Below are positions 1-8,671 of a DNA stretch of 64,000 bases, one piece after another (positions within the stretch are counted from its first letter, which is position 1; every line of letters begins with the position of its first letter). Source of the stretch: Sphaerisporangium fuscum (GTDB lineage Bacteria; Actinomycetota; Actinomycetes; Streptosporangiales; Streptosporangiaceae); NCBI RefSeq assembly GCF_018531465.1, contig NZ_JAHDTF010000012.1:186001-250000 (forward strand), written 5' to 3'. The position numbers and the translations under genes are program-made. The notes under the pieces are model-generated. The model was not told the origin of the DNA, did not search any database, and was given only the letters and a program-made list of their open reading frames with translations.

Positions 1-849
1 CTGGCGGGCGAGGTGTTCAGCGAGCAGTGGCGTGACCTGGTGGGGCGGCGCGCCGGGATGACGCGCCCGTGCCACGACTCGGCGTCGCTGTACGGCACGG
101 CCGACGCCGGCGTGCTGGGCAACGAGACGCCGTTGAGCGTGCGGATACGCCGGTTCCTCGCCGCCGACCCCGAGGCGGCGCGGGAGCTGTTCGGCGACTC
201 GCGGCTGCCGACGCTGGTGCAGTACGACCCGATGAGCCGGTACTTCGAGACCCACGAGGGCACCCTGCTGTTCACCGGCGACAACGGCGTGCCGCTGATC
301 CGCTATCACATCGCCGACGAGGGCGGGATCATCTCCTACGACCGCATGCTGGCCTTCTGCCGCAAGCACGACTTCGACCCTCTGCGGGACCTCGACCCGC
401 CGGCCGGCGCAGCCGGGAAGGACGCCGGCCTGGAGGGGGAGGGGCGGCGGGGCGCTCCGGTGCTGCCCTTCGCGTACGTTTTCGGGCGTTCCCTGTTCAC
501 CGTGTCGTTCTTCGGCGCCAACGTCTACCCGGAGAACGTCACGGTCGGACTCGAGCGGCCGGATATCAGCGATCACGTCACGGGGAAGTTCGTCCTGCGG
601 GTCGAGGAGGACGAGGACCGCGACCGGCACCTGTCGATCGTCGTGGAACTCGCCGCCGGCCGTACCCCCGACCCGCTGCTCGTCCCCGTCATCGCCGAGG
701 CGATCAGGACGGAGCTGATCCGCCTGAACAGCGAGTTCGCCCACTACGTCCCCGCGGCCTACCAGACCCCGCGCATCGAGCTCCGCCGTACAGGCGACCC
801 CGACTACTTCCCTCCGGGCGCCAAGCACCGCTACACCCGTCCCTCCTGA
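1..849 (+). CDS. AMP-dependent acyl-CoA ligase, phenylacetate-CoA ligase-like (5'-truncated)
   Basis: The reading frame is open from the window edge, so the N-terminal half is missing; 282 residues remain of a family usually near 450-500. The visible part resembles the C-terminal half of PaaK/CapK-type adenylate-forming ligases. YGTADAG stands where the family has its Tyr-Gly-x-Thr/Ala-Glu loop, and a Tyr-His-x-Ala-Asp-Glu segment stands at the ribose-binding Asp. A small C-terminal domain follows. Such enzymes activate aromatic or other carboxylates to acyl-AMP and then to a thioester. The substrate cannot be read. The next gene starts about 400 bases downstream, so no operon partner is visible on this side. 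Confidence 0.6.
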   Translation: MAGEVFSEQWRDLVGRRAGMTRPCHDSASLYGTADAGVLGNETPLSVRIRRFLAADPEAARELFGDSRLPTLVQYDPMSRYFETHEGTLLFTGDNGVPLIRYHIADEGGIISYDRMLAFCRKHDFDPLRDLDPPAGAAGKDAGLEGEGRRGAPVLPFAYVFGRSLFTVSFFGANVYPENVTVGLERPDISDHVTGKFVLRVEEDEDRDRHLSIVVELAAGRTPDPLLVPVIAEAIRTELIRLNSEFAHYVPAAYQTPRIELRRTGDPDYFPPGAKHRYTRPS

Positions 850-1253
850 CCCGCGGCCCAGCGGCCCAGCGCGTCAAGGGGCATCCCGGTGCCGGGAATG
901 TGGACGAATGGTTCGGTTTCGAGAGGGCCCTGTCGGGCACGACCGTCTCATAAGTGGCCAAATGCCATCTCTTGTCTATTTCAGGGTTTCTTGACGGAGC
1001 GCATGCATGGCGAGCTCGTTCGTGGCGTGCTTCTTACCGGAAATACCGCCGTGCGATATCTCCGGTGCCGGTGAAGGGGCGGGATACCGCTCGCCGTGCC
1101 ACAGTCGTACGTTAGTCCTTAGCGGACACCAAGCCTGCGAAAGCGACGGCGGCCGACAGGGCCGAACGTCCCGTCGCGGGACGGCGTAAGACCCTGTCGG
1201 GTCGGTTCGCCGTGCTCGACGCTGGATGGAGATCCCTGACAGGGAGGTGCACC
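850..1253. other. Intergenic region, 404 bases, no gene seen
   Basis: No convincing coding frame. It holds a moderately AT-richer stretch around 955-1060. Further on is a GC palindrome, CGTCCCG-tcg-CGGGACG (1167-1183), and then GACCC-TGTC-GGGTC (1190-1203). These lie in the promoter zone of the stress-type genes downstream. A DevR-like box overlaps the first palindrome and is listed separately. Confidence 0.5.
1159..1172 (+). promoter_or_regulatory. Possible DevR/DosR-type box
   Basis: GGGCCGAACGTCCC matches the mycobacterial DosR core GGGACTWWAGTCCC at 11 of 14 positions and lies about 80 bases before the Rv1733c-like gene. The three genes that follow are of types found in dormancy regulons. 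This is a by-eye match in GC-rich DNA, so chance similarity is quite possible. Confidence 0.3.
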
Positions 1254-1859
1254 ATGCGATCCTTGGCCAGGTGGACGATGAGGTGTGTTCGCCGGTACCG
1301 GTTCGACCGGAACCCACTGCGCCGGCGCTCTGACCGGATCGAAGCCGTCGCCGTACTCCTGACCCTGCTGGCGTTGGTCGCCGCCCTGTGGCCGGCCGTC
1401 CTCGCCGGTGGCGCCGTCTACCGGCGCGGCCTCAGCGCCGAGAGGGTGGAGCCCGGCCTGCGTCAGCCGGTCACCGCCGTCCTGCTCGAGGACGCCGCCA
1501 GTACGGACGCGATCTCGACCCAGGGCGCGGTCATCGGTATCAAGGCCAAGGCCCGCTGGTACACCCCGGACGGCCGGCAGCACGTCGACGTGGTCTCCGT
1601 CCCCGCGCACGCCAAGGCGGGTTCGGCGCTGGAGATGTGGATCGACGCCAAGGGCCGCCCGACCGCGCCTCCCCGGACGCACGCCCAGACGGTCGCCGAC
1701 GCGTCGGTCGCCGGGTTCGGCGTCATGGCCGGAGCCGGTGGCCTGCTGTTCCTGAACCTCGCCCTGGTCCGCTGGATGCTGGACCGCCGCCGGTACGCCG
1801 AGTGGGACAAGGCGTGGAACTCCGCCCACGACCGGTGGCGCCGCCCGAGGCAGCCGTGA
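1254..1859 (+). CDS. Rv1733c-like two-TM membrane protein
   Basis: A 201-residue protein with an Arg-rich N-terminus, a first membrane segment at about residues 30-55 (AVAVLLTLLALVAALW), an extracytoplasmic middle of about 90 residues and a second membrane segment at about 150-172. This is the layout of the Rv1733c family, a dormancy-induced membrane protein of Mycobacterium tuberculosis whose function is unknown. The ATG at 1254 is chosen because AGGGAGG lies 7 bases before it; a longer in-frame start at 1212 has no such site. It precedes a universal stress protein and a site-2 protease, a neighbourhood reminiscent of DosR-type dormancy genes. Confidence 0.6.
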   Translation: MRSLARWTMRCVRRYRFDRNPLRRRSDRIEAVAVLLTLLALVAALWPAVLAGGAVYRRGLSAERVEPGLRQPVTAVLLEDAASTDAISTQGAVIGIKAKARWYTPDGRQHVDVVSVPAHAKAGSALEMWIDAKGRPTAPPRTHAQTVADASVAGFGVMAGAGGLLFLNLALVRWMLDRRRYAEWDKAWNSAHDRWRRPRQP

Positions 1860-1937
1860 GGACACCTGGCCGCGGAGAAGGGAGGACACCCAGCGCTCGG
1901 TGACCGGGGCCCTCCGCGTTACAAGGAGGCGAGGACC

Positions 1938-2843
1938 ATGAACGGACGCGTCGTCGCAGGCACCGACGGTTCGCCCCGCGCGCTCACCGCCGTACGCTGG
2001 GCCGCGGACGACGCGGCGCGGCGCGACCGGGGACTGCGCATCGTCCACGTGATCGAGCCGTGGACGTTCGACCAGCCGCTCGCCACGCCTCCCGGCTTCC
2101 ACGACTCGCTGTGCGACCACGCCAGGTCCCTGCTCGACGAGGCGGCGGCGACGGCCCGCGAGCGGGTGCCGAACCTGGACGTCGAGACCGAGACGTTGAT
2201 CGGGAGCATCCGCAAGGAGCTGTTGAAGGAGACCGACGGCGCCGACGAGCTCGTGATGGGCAGCCGGGGCCTCGGCGGCTTCATGGGCCTGGTGCTGGGG
2301 TCGGTCTCGATGGGGGTCGCCGGGCACGCGCGATGCCCGGTGGTCGTGGTGGCGCACGAGCAGGACGCGGTGCACGGGGAGATCGCCGTCGGGCACGACG
2401 GGTCGCCCGGGTCGGAGGCCGCGCTGCGGTACGCCTTCGAGGAGGCCAACCTGCGGGGGGCCCGGCTGACGGCCGTCTACGCCTGGCAGGTGTCGGTCTT
2501 CCTGCCGATGTTCGCCAGCTACACGCCCGACCTGGAGAGGCTGTACGACTTCGGCAGGCGCGGCGCGCAGGAGCAACTGCGTCCGTGGCGGGACAAGTAC
2601 CCCCAGGTGGAGGTGCGCGAGATCACGGTGCGCGCCCACCCGGTCGAGGCGCTGTCGGAGGCGTCGGCGCGGGCGGACCTGCTCGTGGTCGGCTCGCGCG
2701 GCCGGGGCGCCGTCGGCTCGGCCGTGCTCGGCTCGGTGAGCCACGGGGCGCTCCACCACTCGTGCTGCCCGGTCGCCGTCGTGCGGTCGGCGGAGCCCGA
2801 GCCGGAACCGGAGCCGGAACGCGGCAGGGGCGTCGGAACATGA
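1938..2843 (+). CDS. Universal stress protein, two tandem UspA domains
   Basis: The 301-residue protein has two Usp domains (about 1-140 and 148-288). Each carries the ATP-binding G-x2-G-x9-G-S/T signature: GSRGLGGFMGLVLGS in the first and GSRGRGAVGSAVLGS in the second. Cytoplasmic ATP-binding Usp proteins of this double type are common in actinobacteria and are often induced by hypoxia or stationary phase. AAGGAGG lies 8 bases before the ATG. The C-terminus ends in a Glu-Pro repeat. Its stop overlaps the start of the protease gene by 4 bases, so the two are co-transcribed. Confidence 0.9.
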   Translation: MNGRVVAGTDGSPRALTAVRWAADDAARRDRGLRIVHVIEPWTFDQPLATPPGFHDSLCDHARSLLDEAAATARERVPNLDVETETLIGSIRKELLKETDGADELVMGSRGLGGFMGLVLGSVSMGVAGHARCPVVVVAHEQDAVHGEIAVGHDGSPGSEAALRYAFEEANLRGARLTAVYAWQVSVFLPMFASYTPDLERLYDFGRRGAQEQLRPWRDKYPQVEVREITVRAHPVEALSEASARADLLVVGSRGRGAVGSAVLGSVSHGALHHSCCPVAVVRSAEPEPEPEPERGRGVGT

Positions 2844-4036
2844 GGCAGAACCTTCGTCTCGGCCATGTCGCGGGCATCGCCGTCGGGGCCCACTGGTCGA
2901 CGGTGGTGATCGCCGTCCTGATCGGGGGCGCGCTGGCGACGGCGGTACTGCCGCAGGCCGTCCCCGGGCAGGCTCAGGAGCGGTACTGGCTGGTCTCGGC
3001 CGGGGCGGCGATCCTGTTCCTCGCCTCCCTCCTGGCGCACGAACTGGCCCACGCGCTCGTCGCGCGCCGCCGCGGCGTGCCGGTCAAGTCGATCACGCTG
3101 TGGCTGCTCGGCGGGGTGACCGAGTTCGCCGAGGACACCAAGTCGCCCAAGGCCGAGTTCCAGGTGGCCGTGGCGGGCCCGCTGACGAGCCTCGTGCTGT
3201 GCGGCGTCTTCTATCTGGTGGTCCTGCTGGTCAACGGTCCCGCTCTGGTGGTGTCCGCCGTGCGGTGGCTCGCCGTCATGAACGGCGTGCTCGCCGTGTT
3301 CAACATGCTGCCCGGCACGCCTCTGGACGGCGGCCGGGTGCTGCACGCGGCCCTGTGGAGCAAGCACGGCAGCCGGACGCGCGCCGACCGGACGGTCGCC
3401 AGGGCCGGCCAGGGGCTCGGCATGGCGCTGATCGCGGTGGGCGCCATGCAACTGATCCTCATGTCGTGGACGGGCGGCCTGTGGATGATGCTGATCGGCT
3501 GGTTCCTCAGCAGTGCCGCCCGCAGTGAGGGCCTGGTCAAGGCGGCCCAGGAGGGGCTCAGGGGGTGGCACGTGCGCGACGTCATGACGGCTTCGCCCGA
3601 CCTCGCGCCCGCCTGGCAGGACGTCGACGATTTCATCTCCACCGTGGCCTTGCGCTCCCACCAGACCGTGTTCCCCGTCGTGGACTTCGCCGGCGAGCCG
3701 GCCGGTGTGCTGTCCCTTGACGTGCTCAGCGCGCTCGCGCCCGAGCAGCGTCGCGACAGACGGGTCTCGACGCTGGCGCGTCCGGTGCCGCCGGACCACC
3801 TGCTGTCTCCCGACGACGACGCCACCCGCATCCTCGCCGGGCCCGCCGCGGGAGAGCTCATGGGGGTGGTGACCGAGAACGGGCACGTCGTCGGCATGGT
3901 CACCACGGCGGACGTCACGCGGGCCCTGCGGCAGGCGGTCCTGCGCGCGACGTCCGCCGAGCAGCCCGCGCCGGCGCCCCGGACGGGCTCCCCCGGACGC
4001 GACACCGAGACGGCCGACGGCACCGGGATCGGCTAG
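2840..4036 (+). CDS. Site-2 protease family (M50) zinc metalloprotease with CBS domains
   Basis: This polytopic inner-membrane protein of 398 residues carries the zinc ligands HELAH at 67-71. The third ligand motif, NMLPGTPLDGGR, lies at 155-166 as in S2P/SpoIVFB-like proteases. After about five membrane segments come two CBS-type modules (about 240-375), which usually bind adenosyl ligands and regulate activity. The start is the ATG of an ATGA overlap with the Usp gene, which implies translational coupling. M. tuberculosis Rv2625c, next to Usp genes in the dormancy regulon, is a comparable protein. The natural substrate is unknown. Confidence 0.85.
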   Translation: MRQNLRLGHVAGIAVGAHWSTVVIAVLIGGALATAVLPQAVPGQAQERYWLVSAGAAILFLASLLAHELAHALVARRRGVPVKSITLWLLGGVTEFAEDTKSPKAEFQVAVAGPLTSLVLCGVFYLVVLLVNGPALVVSAVRWLAVMNGVLAVFNMLPGTPLDGGRVLHAALWSKHGSRTRADRTVARAGQGLGMALIAVGAMQLILMSWTGGLWMMLIGWFLSSAARSEGLVKAAQEGLRGWHVRDVMTASPDLAPAWQDVDDFISTVALRSHQTVFPVVDFAGEPAGVLSLDVLSALAPEQRRDRRVSTLARPVPPDHLLSPDDDATRILAGPAAGELMGVVTENGHVVGMVTTADVTRALRQAVLRATSAEQPAPAPRTGSPGRDTETADGTGIG

Positions 4037-4062
4037 CACACAGACCCGGCACCGGATCTCCT

Positions 4063-4674
4063 TCAGCTGAGAATGCCGAACCAGCGGCCGGAGTCCTGGT
4101 GGCACCGGGCTCCGGGGAAACCCGCGCGGCGTGCCAGATGGGGCAGGTCGGCGGCGGAGACCGTCGCCCAGCCGAACCAGCCTCCGGCCACGTCCCCTCG
4201 GCGAAGGCGCACCCGGTCGACCCTGCTGGTCGTCCCCGGTGGGGCGACCTCGGCGATCACCGTCCCGCCGGGTCGCACCAGCTCGCGTACCCGGCGGAGC
4301 AGCGCGTCCGGGTCGCCGCCGATGCCGATGTTGCCGTCCGCGAGCAGCACCGTGCGCCATCGGCCGGTCGCCGGCAGGTGACCGAATACGTCGCGGCAGA
4401 TGGCGCGGCCGCCCGCGTCACGGGTCAGGCGTACGGCGTGCGGGGTGATGTCGACGCCGAGCGCCCAGACGCCCCGCCGGGCCAGCTCGACGGTCAACCG
4501 TCCGGGCCCCGAGCCGACGTCGAGCACCGGCGGCACGCAGCGGGACAGCATCGCCTCGTCTCCCTCGGCGGGCAGCATCCAGCGAGCGGCCTCCAGCGGC
4601 CGTCGCGTACCGTCGGCGTACTCCACCTCCACCCTCTCTCCGGCCAGTGACTCGGCGTACAGCTCCCCGATCAC
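4063..4674 (-). CDS. Class I SAM-dependent methyltransferase
   Basis: A 203-residue protein with motif I VLDVGSGPGRLTVELA at about residues 50-65, followed by a GVDITPHAV acidic-loop segment, as in Rossmann-fold SAM methyltransferases. The start is the GTG that overlaps the stop of the preceding DUF2064 gene by 4 bases (GTGA); longer in-frame starts would run into that gene. It is the third gene of a minus-strand operon: GT2, DUF2064 transferase, methyltransferase. By context it probably methylates a lipid-linked or polyprenyl sugar intermediate, but the acceptor cannot be read. It ends 26 bases from the convergent protease gene. Confidence 0.8.
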   Translation of the reverse strand: MIGELYAESLAGERVEVEYADGTRRPLEAARWMLPAEGDEAMLSRCVPPVLDVGSGPGRLTVELARRGVWALGVDITPHAVRLTRDAGGRAICRDVFGHLPATGRWRTVLLADGNIGIGGDPDALLRRVRELVRPGGTVIAEVAPPGTTSRVDRVRLRRGDVAGGWFGWATVSAADLPHLARRAGFPGARCHQDSGRWFGILS

Positions 4675-5411
4675 AGGCGGGCTCCGAGGCCGGCGAGGGT
4701 GGCGGCGAACATGGTGTCCGGAGCCTGCGACGCGACCTCGGCGGCGTCCGCGGCGGTGTCGACGTCGGTCAGGCACGGCATCAGGCCGATGTCGAGCCCG
4801 GCCTCGGCGAGCCTTTCCAGCTGCGCGGCGCCCGTGTGGGGAAGCGACATCGGAACCCCGAGCAGGAGCCGGGGGCCGGGGACGCGGAGCCCCAGCAGCC
4901 AGAACCCGCCGTCCGCGGCGGGACCGAACACGGCGTCGCGCGTGTGGAGCATCGCCAGGGCGGTGGACAGCAGACCGGGGGTGACCTGCGGGGTGTCCAT
5001 GCCGATCAGCACGACGGGCGCGGGGACCGCGCTGCCGCCCGCTGAGGACGGCCGCGTCGTGGGGAGCGCCTCACGCCCCGGGTTCGGGGCGCCGGATGAC
5101 GACGGCGGCCGGCCGACGTCCTCGAACGCCGCGGCGAGCCGTTCGTCCAGACCCCGGCCGCGCTGCCGGAGGACGGTGAAGCCGGCCGGAAGCCACGGGC
5201 CGGCGATCCCCTCCAGGGCCAGCACCCGGCGTGCGGGGACGGCCGCCACCGCCCGCAGCGTGTCGCCGAGCGCGGCCGCGGCCAGGCCGGCGGCCTCCTC
5301 GGGGGTGTAGGGCGGCGTCAGACGGGTCTTGACCCTGCCCGGCACCGGTTCCTTGGCCATCACGACGATCCGGCCCTCGCGCCTCCCGGGTACCGGCGCG
5401 GACACGCTCAT
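4671..5411 (-). CDS. DUF2064/TIGR04282-type nucleotidyl- or glycosyl-transferase
   Basis: The 246-residue protein starts with a nucleotide-sugar pyrophosphorylase-like segment, VVMAKEPVPGRVKTRL (about 16-31). It continues with LIGMDTPQVTP, the DUF2064 signature. This family is related to CofC/MobA-type GT-A folds and includes proteins named for arsenosugar or selenium clusters. No arsenic or selenium partner gene is present here. The start is the ATG overlapping the GT2 stop (ATGA), and its own stop overlaps the methyltransferase start. A role in making an activated sugar or attaching it to a lipid is inferred from these neighbours. Confidence 0.75.
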   Translation of the reverse strand: MSVSAPVPGRREGRIVVMAKEPVPGRVKTRLTPPYTPEEAAGLAAAALGDTLRAVAAVPARRVLALEGIAGPWLPAGFTVLRQRGRGLDERLAAAFEDVGRPPSSSGAPNPGREALPTTRPSSAGGSAVPAPVVLIGMDTPQVTPGLLSTALAMLHTRDAVFGPAADGGFWLLGLRVPGPRLLLGVPMSLPHTGAAQLERLAEAGLDIGLMPCLTDVDTAADAAEVASQAPDTMFAATLAGLGARL

Positions 5412-6151
5412 GCCTCACCGCGGCCGCGGCGGAGCTCCACGATGGCCGCGCCGGCAAGGTCCCCGGGTGTGACCGTCCCGGAGAGCCGTGACGCCGCGCC
5501 GACCTCGGCCATCACGCGGCGCATGTCGGCGGCGGCGCGCAGCGTGCCGCTCACGGTACCGGTCACCTTCGAGCGGCCCGCGCGGGGCAGGTAGTCGACC
5601 TCGACCTCCCGCAGCCGCCACCCGGCGGCGCAGGCGCGCAGCACCATCTCCAAGGGGTAGCCGAAACGCCGGTCGGTCATGCCCAGCGCGATCAGGCGGT
5701 CGCGCCGGGCCGCGCGCATCGGTCCGAGGTCATGGAGCGGGACCCCCGTCCTGCGCCGCAGTCTCCCCGCCAGCACGGCGTTGCCCAGCCGGGCGTGCGT
5801 GGGCCACGCCGCGCCGGCGCCGGGGACACGGCGTCCGAGGACCAGGTCGGCCTCGCCGGCGACCACGGGTCCGGCGATGCGCGGCAGCTGGCGGGGGTCG
5901 AGGGAGGCGTCACAGTCCATGAAGCACACGAAATCGGCGGTCGCGGCCGTCAACCCGGCATGGCAGGCGGCGCCGAAGCCGCGCCGGGGCTCGGTCACGA
6001 CCAGCGCTCCCAGGCGGACGGCGATCTCGGCCGACCCGTCGGTGGAACCGTTGTCGACCACGATGGGGCGAAAGCCGTCGGGCATGCGTTCGAGCACCCA
6101 GGGCAGCGCCGCCTCTTCGTCGAGGCAGGGGAGCACCACATCGATCTTCAT
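5408..6151 (-). CDS. Family 2 glycosyltransferase (dolichyl-phosphate-sugar synthase-like)
   Basis: A 247-residue GT-A enzyme with the nucleotide-binding VVDNGSTDGS loop (about 32-41) and an acidic FMDCDASLDP segment equivalent to the DXD motif. It has no membrane segments. Proteins of this size usually transfer a sugar from a nucleotide donor to polyprenyl phosphate. The chosen ATG at 6149-6151 begins the canonical MKIDVVLPCLDEE sequence; 11 upstream codons are open but add nothing family-like. It is the first gene of the three-gene operon and is divergent from the multi-TM protein gene, with 93 bases between them. Confidence 0.85.
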   Translation of the reverse strand: MKIDVVLPCLDEEAALPWVLERMPDGFRPIVVDNGSTDGSAEIAVRLGALVVTEPRRGFGAACHAGLTAATADFVCFMDCDASLDPRQLPRIAGPVVAGEADLVLGRRVPGAGAAWPTHARLGNAVLAGRLRRRTGVPLHDLGPMRAARRDRLIALGMTDRRFGYPLEMVLRACAAGWRLREVEVDYLPRAGRSKVTGTVSGTLRAAADMRRVMAEVGAASRLSGTVTPGDLAGAAIVELRRGRGEA

Positions 6152-6244
6152 GGCTGTGACGGTAAGGCCGCATCGCCCGCTCAATCCTTACGAGGTGATG
6201 ACGTACTCACGGTGAGTGCCCGGCGCGGGCCTACGGTGAGTCCC

Positions 6245-7570
6245 ATGACCGGGAACCGGAGGGGCCTCGCCGAGGGGCGGGACCTGGCTGCCCCCAGGCC
6301 CCCCGGTCCGGTGGCCGGCCGGCTTCGGGAGCGGCGGGCGCTCCTGGTCTGGTGTGGGCTGATCGCCTTCTCGTTCGCCGCGGGCGGGGTCCTCCACGCG
6401 GTGGGCGTGCTGACCATCGACCACCTGCCCCCGCTGCACGCGCGGTTCCGCGTGCTCACGGTCACGCTCGTGCCCGCCGCCGCGTTCGGAGCCGTCGCCG
6501 TCGCCGCGCTGCCCGCCCTCGTACGGCACGGCGGTTTCGGGCGGGCGCTGCTGCTCGCCTACGCGTCCGCGCTGGCGTGGACGGTGCTGCTCGCGATGTC
6601 CGGGGACGGGCTGACCGATCCGCTCACCCATTCCACCGAGTACCTGGCCGTGCTCCCCGCCGTCGGGGACGATCCGCTGGGCTGGCTGGCGTCCTTCACC
6701 GAACGCCTCTCCGGCTACCCGACGCACGTCCGAGGGCACCCGCCGCTCCCCGTGCTGATCCTGTGGGCGCTCGCCAGGATCGGGCTTCCCGGGGCGTTCC
6801 CGGCATCGGTGCTGGTGGTCGCCGTCGCGTGCTCGGCGATGGTGGCGATCGCGCTCACCGTGCGGAGCCTGGCGGGAGAGGACGCCGCCCGCCGCGCCCT
6901 GCCCTACCTGGCTCTCACCCCCGCCTCGGTCTGGATGGCGACCAGCATGGACGCGCTCTTCGCGGGGGCCGGCGCCTGGGGGGTCGCCCTGCTGGTGCTC
7001 GCCGCGCGGCGAGGCACCGCTCGCCTCCTGTGCGCAGCGGTGGCCGGGGTGCTGCTCGGGGCCGTACCGTACCTGAGCTATGGCCTGGTGCCGTACCTGC
7101 TGGTTCCGCTGGTGGCCGGAGTGCTCGCCCGCGTGCCGAGGGGCAGGGTGGTGGCCGCGCTCGGCGGCGCGGTGGCGGTGTCGGCGGCCTTCGCCGTGGG
7201 CGGGTTCCTGTGGCCGGCGGGAGTGCTGGCCACGCATGCCGAGTGGGCGGCCGACCCGGGCGCGGCGCGGCCGTACCTGTACTTCCTGGTCGCCGACTTC
7301 GCGGTGCTGGCCCTGGTCACGGGGCCGGCGACGGCGGTGGGCCTGGCACGCTCACGCCCGGGGCCGGTACGGGCCCTGGTTGCGGCGGCGCTGGTGGCCT
7401 TGGTGGCACTGGACGTGAGCGGGGTGACCCGCGGCGAGGTGGAGCGCATCTGGCTTCCCTACGCCGTGTGGACGAGTCTGGCCGCGGCCTCCGTGCCCGG
7501 ACGGCGCCCGCTGGCCGCCCAGGCGGTCACCGGCCTGCTGCTCCAGGCGCTGGTGGGTTCACCCTGGTGA
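6245..7570 (+). CDS. Polytopic membrane protein, probable glycan-assembly component
   Basis: This protein of 441 residues has about ten hydrophobic segments, starting at about residue 35, and loops rich in Arg, Gly and Ala. The first large loop contains HVRGHPPLP, reminiscent of the acidic/His loops of polyprenyl-phosphate-dependent (GT-C) glycosyltransferases. No decisive catalytic motif is visible, so the family is not certain. It lies divergent from the GT2 operon and convergent with an epimerase gene, so transfer of a polyprenyl-linked sugar is an inference from context. Confidence 0.6.
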   Translation: MTGNRRGLAEGRDLAAPRPPGPVAGRLRERRALLVWCGLIAFSFAAGGVLHAVGVLTIDHLPPLHARFRVLTVTLVPAAAFGAVAVAALPALVRHGGFGRALLLAYASALAWTVLLAMSGDGLTDPLTHSTEYLAVLPAVGDDPLGWLASFTERLSGYPTHVRGHPPLPVLILWALARIGLPGAFPASVLVVAVACSAMVAIALTVRSLAGEDAARRALPYLALTPASVWMATSMDALFAGAGAWGVALLVLAARRGTARLLCAAVAGVLLGAVPYLSYGLVPYLLVPLVAGVLARVPRGRVVAALGGAVAVSAAFAVGGFLWPAGVLATHAEWAADPGAARPYLYFLVADFAVLALVTGPATAVGLARSRPGPVRALVAAALVALVALDVSGVTRGEVERIWLPYAVWTSLAAASVPGRRPLAAQAVTGLLLQALVGSPW

Positions 7571-7587
7571 ACGCGGTCCTTTCCGCG

Positions 7588-8595
7588 TCAGTGGCCGAGC
7601 GGCGCCCAGGCGAACTCCCTCATCCCGTCGGCGAACCGCACGCTCGCGCGGAATCCCAGCTCCTGGGCCGCCCGATCGGGCGAAGCGACGATGTGCCGCA
7701 CGTCGCCGAGGCGGTGCTCGCCGGTGACGACCGGCTCCGGGCCGCTCCGTTCGGCGGCCAGCGCCCGTGCCATGTCACCGATCGTCTGCGGCTCTCCGCT
7801 CGCGATGTTGTACGCGGCCAGCGTCCCCGCCACCGTACCGGCCCGCACGGCGGCGACGTTGGCGGCGGCCACGTCACGCACGTGGACGAAATCGCGCCGC
7901 TGCCGGCCGTCCTCGAAGACCCGGGGCGCCCGGCCGGCCTCCAGGGCCGAGCGGAAGATCGCCGCGACCCCCGAGTAGGGGGTGTCCCTCGGCATGCCCT
8001 GACCGTAGACGTTGTGGTAGCGGAGGGCCACGGCCGTGCCGCCGGTCTCCCGCGCCCAGTTGGCCGCCAGGTGTTCCTGCGTGAGCTTGGTGGTGGCGTA
8101 CGCGTTGCGCGGGTCCGGCGGTGCGTCCTCGCTGATGGCGCGAGAGGCGACATCGGCTCCGCATGACGGGCAGCGAGGCTCGAACCGGCCCGCGACCAGG
8201 TCGTCCGGTCTGCGCGGACCCGGTCGCACCCGGCCGTGCCCGGCACACTCGTAGGCGCCCTCGCCGTACACCACCATCGAGGAGGCGAGCACCAGGCGGT
8301 TCACGCCCGCTTGCGCCATGCAGGCCAGCAGCACCGCGGTGCCGTAGGCGTTGATGGAGGCATAGTCGGGCAGGTCGGCGACGTCGACTCCGAGGCCGAC
8401 CTTGGCCGCCTGATGCACGACCACGTCGACGCCGCCGAGCACCCTTCGGAGGACGGCGGGGTCGCGGACGTCCCCCGTGACGCCCCCGGAGACCTCACGC
8501 AGGTCGAGCCTGATCACGTCGTGCCCGGCGGTCTCCAGGGCGGTGACGACATGACTCCCGATGAACCCGGCCGCGCCGGTGACCAGTGCCTTCAC
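7588..8595 (-). CDS. NAD-dependent sugar epimerase/dehydratase (extended SDR)
   Basis: A 335-residue extended SDR enzyme with the NAD-binding GAAGFIGS at about residues 8-15 and the catalytic Tyr-x3-Lys in NAYATTKLTQEH. Between the SSM active-site region and the YxxxK lies an insert with CPSCG and an earlier Cys, as in dTDP-rhamnose 4-epimerase-like members that bind a structural metal. The GTG at 8593-8595 begins the canonical VKALVTG strand. Longer in-frame starts lack homology. It probably supplies a nucleotide sugar to the neighbouring GT2/DUF2064/methyltransferase operon; the exact sugar is unknown. Confidence 0.8.
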   Translation of the reverse strand: MKALVTGAAGFIGSHVVTALETAGHDVIRLDLREVSGGVTGDVRDPAVLRRVLGGVDVVVHQAAKVGLGVDVADLPDYASINAYGTAVLLACMAQAGVNRLVLASSMVVYGEGAYECAGHGRVRPGPRRPDDLVAGRFEPRCPSCGADVASRAISEDAPPDPRNAYATTKLTQEHLAANWARETGGTAVALRYHNVYGQGMPRDTPYSGVAAIFRSALEAGRAPRVFEDGRQRRDFVHVRDVAAANVAAVRAGTVAGTLAAYNIASGEPQTIGDMARALAAERSGPEPVVTGEHRLGDVRHIVASPDRAAQELGFRASVRFADGMREFAWAPLGH

Positions 8596-8671
8596 GCCAC
8601 CGAGGCTAGGCGCGGACGGCGGCCTTCGTCCGGCCGGCGGCAAGACGTTCGCAGGACGTAAGAACCTGCGG

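Noticed and set aside
1119..2759. Long open frame (546 codons) antisense to the Rv1733c-like and Usp genes
   Set aside because: Low-complexity Arg/Pro/Gly translation typical of the shadow of a GC-rich coding strand; the sense genes have clear families and ribosome-binding sites.
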